From an uncultured Bacteroidaceae bacterium (GTDB lineage Bacteria > Bacteroidota > Bacteroidia > Bacteroidales > Bacteroidaceae): a stretch of DNA of 64,000 nt. Location of the stretch: the NCBI GenBank assembly GCA_905233465.1, contig CAJOEI010000002.1, forward strand, positions 1 to 64,000. The letters run 5' to 3'. Under the pieces are notes generated by a model that saw only the letters and a program-made list of their open reading frames with translations, searched no databases and was not told the origin of the DNA. Shown here in pieces: positions 54,028 through 61,421 of the stretch (positions are counted from its first letter, which is position 1; every line of letters begins with the position of its first letter). The translations under genes were made by a program, and so were the position numbers.

Positions 54028-54747
54028 TCACTCTTGATAGAAAAGCCCGTACCAACCTCGCGTGAAGTTCGTTTCCTTGCTTATTTTATTTTGTATTTTC
54101 ACTATCCGTTCATACAACTGCCCTGCTGCCATAATATTGTCATTATCTTCACTCGTGAAGATTTGCTTTTCTCCGTTGCCAAAACGACTGTATTTGAAAC
54201 TCCTCATTTCTTTATCTGAAAGGCGATTGCGCCTATCCAGATAGTAGAACTCGAGATGATCTTGCCCTTCAAGATGGACGATGTACTTAATGATGAAATG
54301 GGCTTGCTCCTCAGTGTCCACAACTGTCCAAAAGCCATCCTTGCTTAATAATTCACGAAGTCGGGCTGCACCAGCCAGCTCATAGCTTGTCTGTCCTGAA
54401 GCGACAAATACAGCATTTCCCTTTTTCAAGAGAAAACCCTTATAGTTTGCGATATCGACCACAGGCATATTAGATTGCGCGGAAACGTTTGAGGTGGCAG
54501 GCTGCTGTGCATCACCATCAAACTGTAATTTCGTTCCATCCTGCTTCCTGATGATTAGTATATCAGATTTCGCTTTTTTATACAAGGTGCTGTTTGGAGC
54601 TTCTCCAAGTGTATAGAAGACTGACTGGCCACTGATTTCCAGATTATACACCTTTATTGATTCACCATCATTTGTCACAATGATGTCCTGTGCCTGAATG
54701 TTCAAGGCGAGGCAAAAGAGAAAAGAAATGAAATAAATGTTTCGCAT
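54028..54747 (-). CDS. Secreted or periplasmic hypothetical protein
   Basis: 239 residues with a signal peptide (cleavage near NIQAQD). An N-terminal beta-rich stretch (IIVTNDGESIKVYNLEISG, then FYTLGEAPNSTLYKKAKSD and ILIIRKQDGTKLQFDG) resembles domains found in many Bacteroidota secreted proteins and may be a C2-like or NTF2-free beta sandwich. The second half (FVASGQTSYELAGAARLREL to the end) has a Rossmann-like alternation. No function is known. Its GC content appears lower than that of neighbouring housekeeping genes. Confidence 0.65.
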   Translation of the reverse strand: MRNIYFISFLFCLALNIQAQDIIVTNDGESIKVYNLEISGQSVFYTLGEAPNSTLYKKAKSDILIIRKQDGTKLQFDGDAQQPATSNVSAQSNMPVVDIANYKGFLLKKGNAVFVASGQTSYELAGAARLRELLSKDGFWTVVDTEEQAHFIIKYIVHLEGQDHLEFYYLDRRNRLSDKEMRSFKYSRFGNGEKQIFTSEDNDNIMAAGQLYERIVKIQNKISKETNFTRGWYGLFYQE

Positions 54748-54767
54748 ATAATTTGTTTACTATGGCG

Positions 54768-54775
54768 CAAAAATA
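54768..54775 (-). promoter_or_regulatory. Promoter -7 element for the secreted hypothetical gene
   Basis: Minus-strand TATTTTTG lies 21 bases before the start codon at 54747. Confidence 0.5.
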
Positions 54776-54945
54776 GCAGTTTAGTTGTTTATAGACAATA
54801 AAATTGACAAGTATTTGCTTTTGGCTGTCTATAAATGATGCTTTTTGCTCGCCTTTTTTGCCCCGTTTAGGGTACTGAAACAACTTTTTACCCCGATTTA
54901 GTGTTTTTTCACGCGCCTGAGTCTTATTTATGAGAGAATTATGTA

Positions 54946-54953
54946 TAAATTTG
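54946..54953 (+). promoter_or_regulatory. Promoter -7 element for the three small genes
   Basis: TAAATTTG lies 30 bases before the ATG at 54983 and is the only + strand match close to this cluster. Confidence 0.5.
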
Positions 54954-54982
54954 TACTCAAATCAGGCTAAAAAACATGAGCT

Positions 54983-55285
54983 ATGAGTCTTCCTAAATTC
55001 ATCATAACAATGGGCGGATACCTGCGCCTGGGTATGGTAAATCAGCATAAGGATTTGCTGATAGGCAATGACCAATGTATCGGTGGGGGGTACTACCAGT
55101 TTGACTGGACGAGTAATCGTCTCATCCTTGACCGTGCATCATATGACTTTGGACGGCCACGCTGGCATTTGCTCGAAACGCTGAAGGTTCCAGCACAATA
55201 TCGAGGACTTCGCATCATGTACATCTACGATGACGACCATGAAGATTACATTGTGAGTGATGAACTGATAATTGAATACTATTAA
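54983..55285 (+). CDS. Small hypothetical protein
   Basis: 100 residues, no signal peptide or membrane segment, with many aromatic and acidic residues (YYQFDWTSNRLILDRASYD, YIYDDDHEDYIVSDE). I do not recognise a family. It is the first of three tightly spaced small genes (gaps of 7 and 11 bases), so an operon is likely. Confidence 0.6.
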   Translation: MSLPKFIITMGGYLRLGMVNQHKDLLIGNDQCIGGGYYQFDWTSNRLILDRASYDFGRPRWHLLETLKVPAQYRGLRIMYIYDDDHEDYIVSDELIIEYY

Positions 55286-55292
55286 TTTGACT

Positions 55293-55448
55293 ATGAGCTA
55301 CTACAATTCATTTACAAGTTCCAACGAGTACCGCCGTGAGGAATTGATACGCAAGATAGAACATGCGGTCAGTAGCCTCACACTTGAAGAGCTGGAGGCG
55401 CTGCACTACGATATGATAACCAAGAACTTTATCAACGACGATTTATAA
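55293..55448 (+). CDS. 51-residue hypothetical protein
   Basis: ATG 55293 to TAA 55446-55448 encodes a charged, helix-prone protein starting MSYYNSFTSSNEYRREELIR and containing SSLTLEELEALHYDMITK. It begins seven bases after the preceding stop and ends 11 bases before the next start. Spacing and composition support it as a real gene. The LTLEELEAL pattern could be a small dimerising helix; the function is unknown. Confidence 0.6.
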   Translation: MSYYNSFTSSNEYRREELIRKIEHAVSSLTLEELEALHYDMITKNFINDDL

Positions 55449-55459
55449 TTATTAGTCCT

Positions 55460-55642
55460 ATGAAGTACCCATGTGAGAATTGCAAGCTACGTGCTGCCTA
55501 TGAAAAGAATCCTAAGTCATTGATTGGCCGCTTCTGGCGTTGGCAAATCAACTTCTGTCCCAGCTGGCGAGGCTACTTCAAGTCGCTGCCACCTGAGAAA
55601 CAGGAAGAGCTGCGCAAGAAGTATGATTTCTGGAAGTATTAA
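55460..55642 (+). CDS. 60-residue conserved Bacteroidota protein
   Basis: MKYPCENCKLRAAYEKNPKS followed by LIGRFWRWQINFCPSWRGYF: a CxxC pair with a third cysteine and several tryptophans suggests metal binding. I recall nearly identical proteins in other Bacteroidales, annotated as hypothetical. It ends the three-gene cluster and converges with the gene at 55665. Confidence 0.7.
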   Translation: MKYPCENCKLRAAYEKNPKSLIGRFWRWQINFCPSWRGYFKSLPPEKQEELRKKYDFWKY

Positions 55643-55664
55643 TAATATAGAAGGCCCTAAAAGA

Positions 55665-55850
55665 CTATTTACTCCAGTCGTCATCCCATACATTATATCC
55701 ATTATCTTTCACGCGATTATCGATGTTGCTATCGTCGCGTTGGGTAGAGACGTTGACATTGTTGCTTGAATCCCCTCCGCTAATCACCATCAACGATGCA
55801 GTTGAGATATAGAGGACTTGGGTATAGGGAGATTTATATGATTTCTTCAT
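55665..55850 (-). CDS. Small MKK(S/T)Y-type Prevotella protein
   Basis: 61 residues starting MKKSYKSPYTQVLYISTASL, with one weakly hydrophobic stretch and an acidic C-terminus (YNVWDDDWSK). Similar short proteins are frequent beside surface-protein genes in Prevotella. It lies 14 bases after the stop of the truncated surface-protein fragment, as part of the same transcript. The function is unknown. Confidence 0.6.
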   Translation of the reverse strand: MKKSYKSPYTQVLYISTASLMVISGGDSSNNVNVSTQRDDSNIDNRVKDNGYNVWDDDWSK

Positions 55851-55864
55851 TGTCGTCAATGGTT

Positions 55865-56170
55865 TTATTTAACAACTATTTTCTTGCCATTTCGGATATA
55901 GACGCCGCGAGATAATTTACGGTTGCCAGTCTTGCGTCCACTGAGGTCATACCAAATGCCCATTGGCTCTTCATCCTTTACCTCATCGATACCTGTTTCC
56001 TCGTCACCGAAATGAAGACTGAACGTCATTGCCTTGACAGAAACGCCATCAGACGGTGTGAAGCGGAAGTAGGCACGGCATGATTTCAGCGTGCGGTCGA
56101 TGGCTGTGGATTTGAGCTGATTGTCGGCCGTCATATTCGGTTTGTTTTGTTCAAAAATCCCAAAAAACAT
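55865..56170 (-). pseudogene. Truncated surface protein: orphan C-terminal module
   Basis: The frame encodes RAYFRFTPSDGVSVKAMTFS, then GIWYDLSGRKTGNRKLSRGV and ends IRNGKKIVVK. This is the terminal module of many large Prevotella surface proteins (a beta sandwich followed by a YDLSGR-type sorting-like tail, comparable with T9SS C-terminal signals). The fragment has no signal peptide, and nothing upstream on this strand continues the protein, so the N-terminal bulk has been lost. The start shown is the first ATG compatible with the frame and is not meaningful. Confidence 0.72.
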
Positions 56171-56267
56171 AGCTGTGTCCATAGTTTTGGTTTACTTCTC
56201 GGTTTACTTTTCTTGTAAACCAGCACGTCAAACAACGGATTTTCTGTGATCTTGTGTAAAAAAGAAA

Positions 56268-56305
56268 AACAGCTGATAACTTTTCGATTATCAGCTGTTT
56301 TTTTC
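56268..56305 (-). terminator. Terminator downstream of tRNA-Pro
   Basis: AACAGCTGATAA (56268-56279) and TTATCAGCTGTT (56288-56299) form a perfect 12-bp stem with an eight-base loop, flanked by A and T runs on both sides. It ends the tRNA transcript on the minus strand and could also work for the plus strand. Confidence 0.9.
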
Positions 56306-56310
56306 GTTGT

Positions 56311-56384
56311 CGGGATGACTAGATTCGAACTAGCGACCCCACGCCCCCCAGACGCGTACTCTAACCGGACTGAGCTACATCCCG
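56311..56384 (-). tRNA. tRNA-Pro, anticodon GGG
   Basis: 74 bases fold into a full cloverleaf: acceptor CGGGATG/CATCCCG, D stem GCTC/GAGT, anticodon stem CGCGT/GCGTG with loop CTGGGGG (anticodon GGG at loop positions 3-5), five-base variable loop and T arm GCTAG-TTCGAAT-CTAGT. The CCA end is not encoded. It is expressed from the promoter at 56456-56487 and ends at the hairpin downstream. Confidence 0.96.
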
Positions 56385-56455
56385 AACGTTGTGCAAACGC
56401 TGTATTGACGGTTGTCAGAAGTGGTCTGACAGGCCTTTTTTTCGTTTTGCGAGTG

Positions 56456-56487
56456 CAAAGGTAGACGTTTTTTTTGTTGTGTGCAAA
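56456..56487 (-). promoter_or_regulatory. Promoter for tRNA-Pro
   Basis: On the minus strand TTTG (56484-56487) is followed after 20 bases by TACCTTTG (56456-56463). It overlaps the divergent aroA promoter. Confidence 0.7.
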
Positions 56488-56503
56488 TTTTTCAATACTT
56501 TTG
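56473..56503 (+). promoter_or_regulatory. Promoter for aroA
   Basis: TTTG at 56473-56476, 19 bp, then TACTTTTG at 56496-56503. The aroA start is 18 bases downstream. The core elements interleave with those of the tRNA promoter, so the two polymerases compete for the same DNA. Confidence 0.7.
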
Positions 56504-56521
56504 TCGCGAAAAAAAGAGAAA

Positions 56522-57892
56522 ATGCTGAAAGTAACACGACCAAGGAATCTGTCTGCCGAAGTGCAGCTGCCCTCAAGCAAGAGCATCAGCAACCGCGCTC
56601 TGGTGCTGGCTGCCTTGAGCGGTGGGGGCATAGGATTGCTGTCGAATGTCTCGGACTGCGACGACACTCGGGCAATGGTGAATGCACAATGCATAATTCA
56701 CAATGGACAATGCACAATTCATAATTCACAATTCACAATTCACAATGGAGAGGGTGCGAGGGTGATTGACGTTGGCGCTGCTGGTACGACGATGCGTTTC
56801 CTGACATCAGTGTTGGCCACCACGCCAGGCACATACATCCTCACGGGTTCGCAGCGGATGCAGCAGCGTCCGATAGGTCCGCTGGTAGATGCCTTGCGGC
56901 AGTTAGGCGCAGAGATTAGCTACGAATGTGCCGAGGGCTACCCTCCCCTGCGCATCTGTGGTCGTCAGCTGCATGGCGGCACATTGCGGCTGGCGGGCGA
57001 CGTGAGTTCGCAGTATGTGTCTTCGCTGCTGATGATTGCTCCGCGGCTGACGGGAGCGTTGAGGATAGAGTTGACAGGCGTTGTGGGCAGCCGCCCGTAT
57101 ATCGACATGAGCATGTCGATGATGCGCCACTTCGGCGTGGAGACGCGCTGGGATGATGAACGTACAATCAGCGTGGCGGAACAAAAGTACGTAGCTGTGC
57201 CTATAGCTATAGAGTCTGACTGGAGCGCAGCGTCGTACTGGTATGAGATAGTGTTGCTGAGTCCTGAATTCCATGAGACGGCGACGCTGCACGGGCTCTT
57301 CAGCGACAGCATGCAGGGCGACAGCGCTGTAGCAGACATCTTCGCGCGATTGGGAATAAACACCATTGCTATGGCGCGTGGCGGCAGCAGCGAAGGAGTG
57401 ATGCTACAGCGGCAGTCGGCACCTCCAGCACGGATAGAATGGGACTTCACGATGACGCCGGACCTGGCGCAGACCGTTGTCGTGGCTTGCGCAGCAAAGG
57501 GTGTGGCGTTCCGCTTCAGCGGCTTGCGCAGCCTGCGGATAAAGGAAACAGACCGCATAGCTGCCCTGTGCACGGAGCTGGCGAAACTGGGTGTCTATGT
57601 CGATGTCATCGGAGATGATGTAATGGAGTGGGCAGGCCCAGATGGTCAGCGTCAAGGCCCAGTGAGCTATATGTCTCCGCTGCCTGGTACGAGCATCGCC
57701 ACCTATGACGACCACCGCATGGCGATGGCCTTTGCGCCTGTCGCGTGGACGCTGGGCAGCATCGTCATAGAGAATGAGACGGTTGTATCCAAATCATATC
57801 CGCGTTTCTGGCTGGACCTGCAGGAGGCGGGATTTGAGGCCCACCCCCTGCCCCTCCCCAAGGGAGGGGAGAAGGGAATGGAGAATGGATAA
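56522..57892 (+). CDS. aroA: 3-phosphoshikimate 1-carboxyvinyltransferase with repeat insertions
   Basis: EPSP synthase of 456 residues. Conserved parts include LPSSKSISNRALVLAALS at the N-terminus, GAAGTTMRFLTSVLA, GSQRMQQRPIGPLVDALRQLG, DVSSQYVSSLL and TIATYDDHRMAMAF-like DDHRMAMAF, plus IKETDRI. Residues about 54-77 (rich in IHN units) are encoded by CACAATTC/CACAATGG repeats and sit between the conserved CDDTRAM and VIDVGAAGTTM. The C-terminus (HPLPLPKGGEKGMENG) is read from a GC palindrome and further repeats, which also supply the stop TAA. The frame stays open throughout. The gene is otherwise intact and probably active. Confidence 0.93.
   Translation: MLKVTRPRNLSAEVQLPSSKSISNRALVLAALSGGGIGLLSNVSDCDDTRAMVNAQCIIHNGQCTIHNSQFTIHNGEGARVIDVGAAGTTMRFLTSVLATTPGTYILTGSQRMQQRPIGPLVDALRQLGAEISYECAEGYPPLRICGRQLHGGTLRLAGDVSSQYVSSLLMIAPRLTGALRIELTGVVGSRPYIDMSMSMMRHFGVETRWDDERTISVAEQKYVAVPIAIESDWSAASYWYEIVLLSPEFHETATLHGLFSDSMQGDSAVADIFARLGINTIAMARGGSSEGVMLQRQSAPPARIEWDFTMTPDLAQTVVVACAAKGVAFRFSGLRSLRIKETDRIAALCTELAKLGVYVDVIGDDVMEWAGPDGQRQGPVSYMSPLPGTSIATYDDHRMAMAFAPVAWTLGSIVIENETVVSKSYPRFWLDLQEAGFEAHPLPLPKGGEKGMENG
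56681..56748 (+). repeat. In-frame ACAATTC/ACAATGG repeats inside aroA
   Basis: About ten ACAATG(G/C), ATAATTC and ACAATTC units lie within the coding sequence and encode a run of IHN and similar triplets. The same units fill the gap after this gene at 57893-57965. Confidence 0.9.
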
Positions 57893-57990
57893 TGGAAAAT
57901 TGACAATGGACAATGCACAATGCACAATTCATAATTCACAATGGTCAATGGTCAATGGTCAATGGAATTATAATGGATAATGCACAATTT
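57838..57990 (+). repeat. GC palindrome and ACAATGG/TCAATGG repeats at and after the aroA 3' end
   Basis: CCCCTGCCCCTCCCC AAGG GAGGGGAG is followed by GGAGAATGGATAATGG (containing the aroA stop), then ACAATGGACAATGCACAATG and three GTCAATG units. The arrangement resembles the repeat pattern inside aroA. Confidence 0.85.
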
Positions 57991-58035
57991 TAATTTGCGA
58001 TTTACGTTTTATTTAAGATTGAACTCATTCATTCA

Positions 58036-58074
58036 ACATTAAACTATAAACTTTAAACTGCGGCTACGCCGCAT
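58036..58074 (+). repeat. Second copy of the TTTAAACTGCGGC composite repeat
   Basis: AACATTAAACTATAAACTTT followed by AAACTGCGGCTACGCCGCAT. It shares an exact 18-base core with 22632-22650 but has a different palindrome loop. It lies six bases before the start codon at 58080. Confidence 0.85.
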
Positions 58075-58079
58075 CTCAA

Positions 58080-58367
58080 ATGGCAAATGATTTCGTGTGT
58101 TGCGGCCGCCACGCTGTATGTGAGCATGATGCATTGCTGGATACAGAGGATGAGGTGGAGTACTTCGACGATGAAGAGCTCGACCGCTTCCGTCTGCGGC
58201 CTGCTGATGCCTACAGCGCGGCTGAGGAAGAGGAGTTCCGCGAGGTGGTCTACACCATGCGCGTGAACGAGGTTGGCGACTGGCTTCACTCTTTGGAAAA
58301 ACGCAATATCGAACTGCCAGAGGGACTACGTGATGAAGTGCTGATGCTGATGAGCGAAAGCCATTGA
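58080..58367 (+). CDS. Small conserved Bacteroidales protein
   Basis: 95 residues, acidic, no signal or membrane segment. FVCCGRHAVCEHDALLDTED near the N-terminus has four cysteines or histidines that may bind metal, followed by VEYFDDEELDRFRLRPADAY and VVYTMRVNEVGDWLHSLEKR. Near-identical proteins occur in other Bacteroidales with no known function. It lies between aroA and porW on the same strand. The stop TGA is inside an ATTGA-type repeat. Confidence 0.75.
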   Translation: MANDFVCCGRHAVCEHDALLDTEDEVEYFDDEELDRFRLRPADAYSAAEEEEFREVVYTMRVNEVGDWLHSLEKRNIELPEGLRDEVLMLMSESH

Positions 58368-58446
58368 GAATTGAAAGTTGAAAATTGAAAGTTCTTTGCG
58401 AGCAAAGCTACCAGAGGTCGAGCGGAAAATTGAAAATTGAAAGTTG
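58368..58446 (+). repeat. AATTGAAA repeats flanking a GC palindrome ahead of porW
   Basis: GAATTGAAAGTTGAAAATTGAAAG, then TTCTTTGCGAGCAAAGC (identical, inverted, to 53834-53850) and AAAATTGAAAATTGAAAGTTG. The repeats contain the apparent TTG start of the porW frame, so the true start is taken further in. Confidence 0.8.
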
Positions 58447-58463
58447 AAGGAAAACGGAATAAG

Positions 58464-61382
58464 GTGATATCGCGCGCGCGTACCATATTATATTTCTCTT
58501 GGGTTGTCATGGCGGCAGCCCTGATGGTGGCATGCTCTACGGCCAAGAACACATCGGGCACGCGTTTCTACCACCGTCTGACAGCCAGGTATAATGTGAT
58601 GCACAACGGGCGTATGGCCTTCGAGGAAGGCGTGGAGGCCCAGCAGCGCGGGCACAAGGACGACTACACACAGCTGTTGCCGATGTACGTGTGTGCAGAC
58701 AAGACAACGGCAGCATTGGGCAAGAGCAATTTTGAGACGGCTATCACCAAGGCGGAGAAAGCCATAAAGAAGCACAGCATCAAGCGCAAGCCCAAGAAGC
58801 CCAAGGGTAGGATGACAGACAAGGAGAAGGCCTATTTTGCCCGCAACGAGTTCAACACATATATCTACCATTCGTGGCTGATGATGGCCGAGGCTCAGGA
58901 ACGTAAGGGCGACTTCATCGAGGCTGCCGCTACATATAACTACATCATACGTATGTACACACCCCAGCCAGAGATATCTAATATCGCGCGTGCACGCCTG
59001 GCACGATGCTACGTACTGCTGCAGTGGCCGTATGACGCTGAGGATGTGCTGCGCAAGTTGGGGCGTGACAGTCTGAGCGGCAAGGCACAGCGGGAGCTGG
59101 ATGCTACGCGTGCCGCCTACTACATCTCAACGGAGCAATATGCCGAGGCTGTGCCGCTGCTGCGCAACACAGCCCGCCATGAACGCAGCAAGCTACAACG
59201 CGCACGACTGTATTATCTGCTGGGCCAGCTGAACGCACAAGTGGGCGACCGTCAAGCAGCATACAAGGCTCTGAGCAAATGTATACACCAGAACCCACCC
59301 TATGAGTTGGCTTTCAATGCACGCATCATGCAGACCGAGGTGATGGCAGCAGGACAGGGTAAGACGATGATACGTCGTCTGCAACGTATGGCACATAATC
59401 CCAACAATGCTGATTATCTCGACCGCATATATTATGCCATAGGTAACATACATCTGTCGGCAGGCGACACGCTGCGTGCCATCTATGCCTGGGAGAAGGG
59501 TATAGAAGAAAGCACACAGAACGGCTACGCCAAAGCAGTGGTGCTGCAGCGGTTAGGAGAGTTGCAGTGGGAGCGCGGAGACTACATCAAGGCAACGCCC
59601 TGCTACACGGAGCTGGCCACATTGATGGACAAGGAACGCAAGGACTATCCCCTTGTGGAGCGTCGCAGCAAAATACTCGCAGAGACAGAACCACATCTCT
59701 CGGCCGTGAAGCTGCAAGACAGCCTGCAGGCGCTGGCCAAACTGCCTGAAAAAGAATATCTGGCAGCAATAGACCGCGTCATAGCAGAACTGAAGAAGAA
59801 AGAGCGCGAGGCCGAACGCAAAGCTGCAGCACAAGGCACCACGGCGGCTGGGGCCACACGCACTACTCCCACAGCTGCTGGCGCAGCACAGAACAACATG
59901 TCGGCTGGAGCAGCGCGAGCCAATCGCGGACAGACGACATTCTACTTCTACAACGCCCAGACTGTGGCACAAGGCAAGCAGGAATTCCAGCGCAAATGGG
60001 GACAACGGCCCAATGAGGACAACTGGCGACGCAGCAACAAACGCGATACCTCGGGCGCAGCACCAGACGGCACAGAGATGGCTGACAGCCTCAGCATGGG
60101 CGAAGACACGGATATGCTCAGCGACGAGGAGCAGGCTCTGCGCGACTCGCTGGCCAACGACCCGCACGAACGAGAGTTCTACCTGAGACAAATACCATTC
60201 ACAGAAGAACAGCTGGAAGCCTCCAATGCCATACTTGTGGAGGGGCTGTACAAAGGCGGTACGCTGCTGCAAGACAGGGTTGAGGACTTCCCGCGGGCAC
60301 GACGTTCGTTGGCACGTGTGGTGAACAATTTCCCAGACTACGAGCACATGGACGATGTGTACTACCACCTCTTCCTGCTCGCCATGCGACGCGGCGCGAC
60401 GGAACAGATGGAGACATACCAGATCCTCATGCGCGACTCGTTCCCTGACAGCCGCCTGACAGCTATCATCAACAACCCCAGATTCATCGAACTGGCTTCT
60501 CGCGGCAAACAACTGGAAGACTCGTTGTATGCTGCCACATACGATGCATACAAAGCCTCGCGCTATGACGAGGTGAATCGCAACTATGCCGTAGACACCA
60601 CAGACTTTGCTGATGGACCGCATCAAGCTAAGTTCATGTTCATACACGCCATGACGCAGCTCTACACAGACCACATTGAACAGTTCCTGGCAGAGCTGAA
60701 GACAATCACGCAAAAGTACTCGTCCGATGAGATAGCTGAAATGGCTAAATACATCGTCGAAGGTGTGGGACAGGGACGCCTGCTCACGTCAGACAAATGG
60801 GATGCCAGCAACATCTGGAGCCAGAGAGCCATAGGCATGAACGCCGATAGCACGTCGACAGCCGATACCCTGAGGGCAGAGGTGGCCAAGCCCTTTGTCT
60901 TTGTGCTGGCCTATCCCACAGGAGAGCTCGATGACAACCAGCTCATCTATGAGGTGGCTGCATACAACTTCACCACATTCCAAGCCCGTAATTTCGACAT
61001 CGCACTGGAGCGTGTAGGACTGGTGACGCAGCTACGCATATCAGGCTTCCAAAACTACGAGGAAGTACATATCTATGCACAGCAGCTCTATGCTGATGCG
61101 CACATGCGCGAGCGACTGGAAGGCATTCGTGCTGTGCTCATAAGCCAAGACAACCTGCCGCTGCTGGGAACACGATACAGCTACGAAGACTACACAGAAT
61201 TCTTCGACGAAAAACTGTCACCACTGCCTGTACAGGAGAATATTATTCTTGACGAGCCTACCGACTTGCCGACGATTGATCCAGAGGATGTGCCGGCACC
61301 TACCGAGACAAACGACGAAGAGAATAACGGCGAGGATGAAGACGACAGCAGCAACAATAATGATGACGACTGGCTGTGGTGA
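58464..61382 (+). CDS. porW: PorW/SprE-like TPR lipoprotein of the type IX secretion system
   Basis: About 972 residues. The N-terminus has a lipoprotein signal with acylated cysteine at residue 24 (LMVACSTAKN). Next comes GTRFYHRLTARYNVMHNG and a basic KPKKPKG linker, then many TPR-like helical repeats up to about residue 600, a charged linker (about 430-530), and a C-terminal globular part ending in an acidic run of Asp, Glu and Asn. Lipoproteins of this type work with PorX-regulated type IX secretion. The porX gene follows 39 bases downstream. GTG 58464 is preferred because the TTG at 58437 lies in the repeat. Confidence 0.86.
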   Translation: MISRARTILYFSWVVMAAALMVACSTAKNTSGTRFYHRLTARYNVMHNGRMAFEEGVEAQQRGHKDDYTQLLPMYVCADKTTAALGKSNFETAITKAEKAIKKHSIKRKPKKPKGRMTDKEKAYFARNEFNTYIYHSWLMMAEAQERKGDFIEAAATYNYIIRMYTPQPEISNIARARLARCYVLLQWPYDAEDVLRKLGRDSLSGKAQRELDATRAAYYISTEQYAEAVPLLRNTARHERSKLQRARLYYLLGQLNAQVGDRQAAYKALSKCIHQNPPYELAFNARIMQTEVMAAGQGKTMIRRLQRMAHNPNNADYLDRIYYAIGNIHLSAGDTLRAIYAWEKGIEESTQNGYAKAVVLQRLGELQWERGDYIKATPCYTELATLMDKERKDYPLVERRSKILAETEPHLSAVKLQDSLQALAKLPEKEYLAAIDRVIAELKKKEREAERKAAAQGTTAAGATRTTPTAAGAAQNNMSAGAARANRGQTTFYFYNAQTVAQGKQEFQRKWGQRPNEDNWRRSNKRDTSGAAPDGTEMADSLSMGEDTDMLSDEEQALRDSLANDPHEREFYLRQIPFTEEQLEASNAILVEGLYKGGTLLQDRVEDFPRARRSLARVVNNFPDYEHMDDVYYHLFLLAMRRGATEQMETYQILMRDSFPDSRLTAIINNPRFIELASRGKQLEDSLYAATYDAYKASRYDEVNRNYAVDTTDFADGPHQAKFMFIHAMTQLYTDHIEQFLAELKTITQKYSSDEIAEMAKYIVEGVGQGRLLTSDKWDASNIWSQRAIGMNADSTSTADTLRAEVAKPFVFVLAYPTGELDDNQLIYEVAAYNFTTFQARNFDIALERVGLVTQLRISGFQNYEEVHIYAQQLYADAHMRERLEGIRAVLISQDNLPLLGTRYSYEDYTEFFDEKLSPLPVQENIILDEPTDLPTIDPEDVPAPTETNDEENNGEDEDDSSNNNDDDWLW

Positions 61383-61421
61383 GGCCACAACAATTTTAAA
61401 TACCTACTTATAACCGTCCAG

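Noticed and set aside
56401-56445. Terminator-like hairpin TGTCAG...CTGACA followed by a T run between tRNA-Pro and its promoter
   Set aside because: It points in the + direction, where no gene ends. It lies in the tRNA leader, so a processing structure is as likely; too weak to list.
56131-56694. 187-residue minus-strand frame across tRNA-Pro
   Set aside because: It runs through the tRNA, its terminator and the aroA promoter, so it cannot be a real protein gene.
59553-60713. 386-residue minus-strand frame inside porW
   Set aside because: It is antisense to porW with a cysteine/histidine-rich, low-information sequence typical of reverse-frame artefacts.
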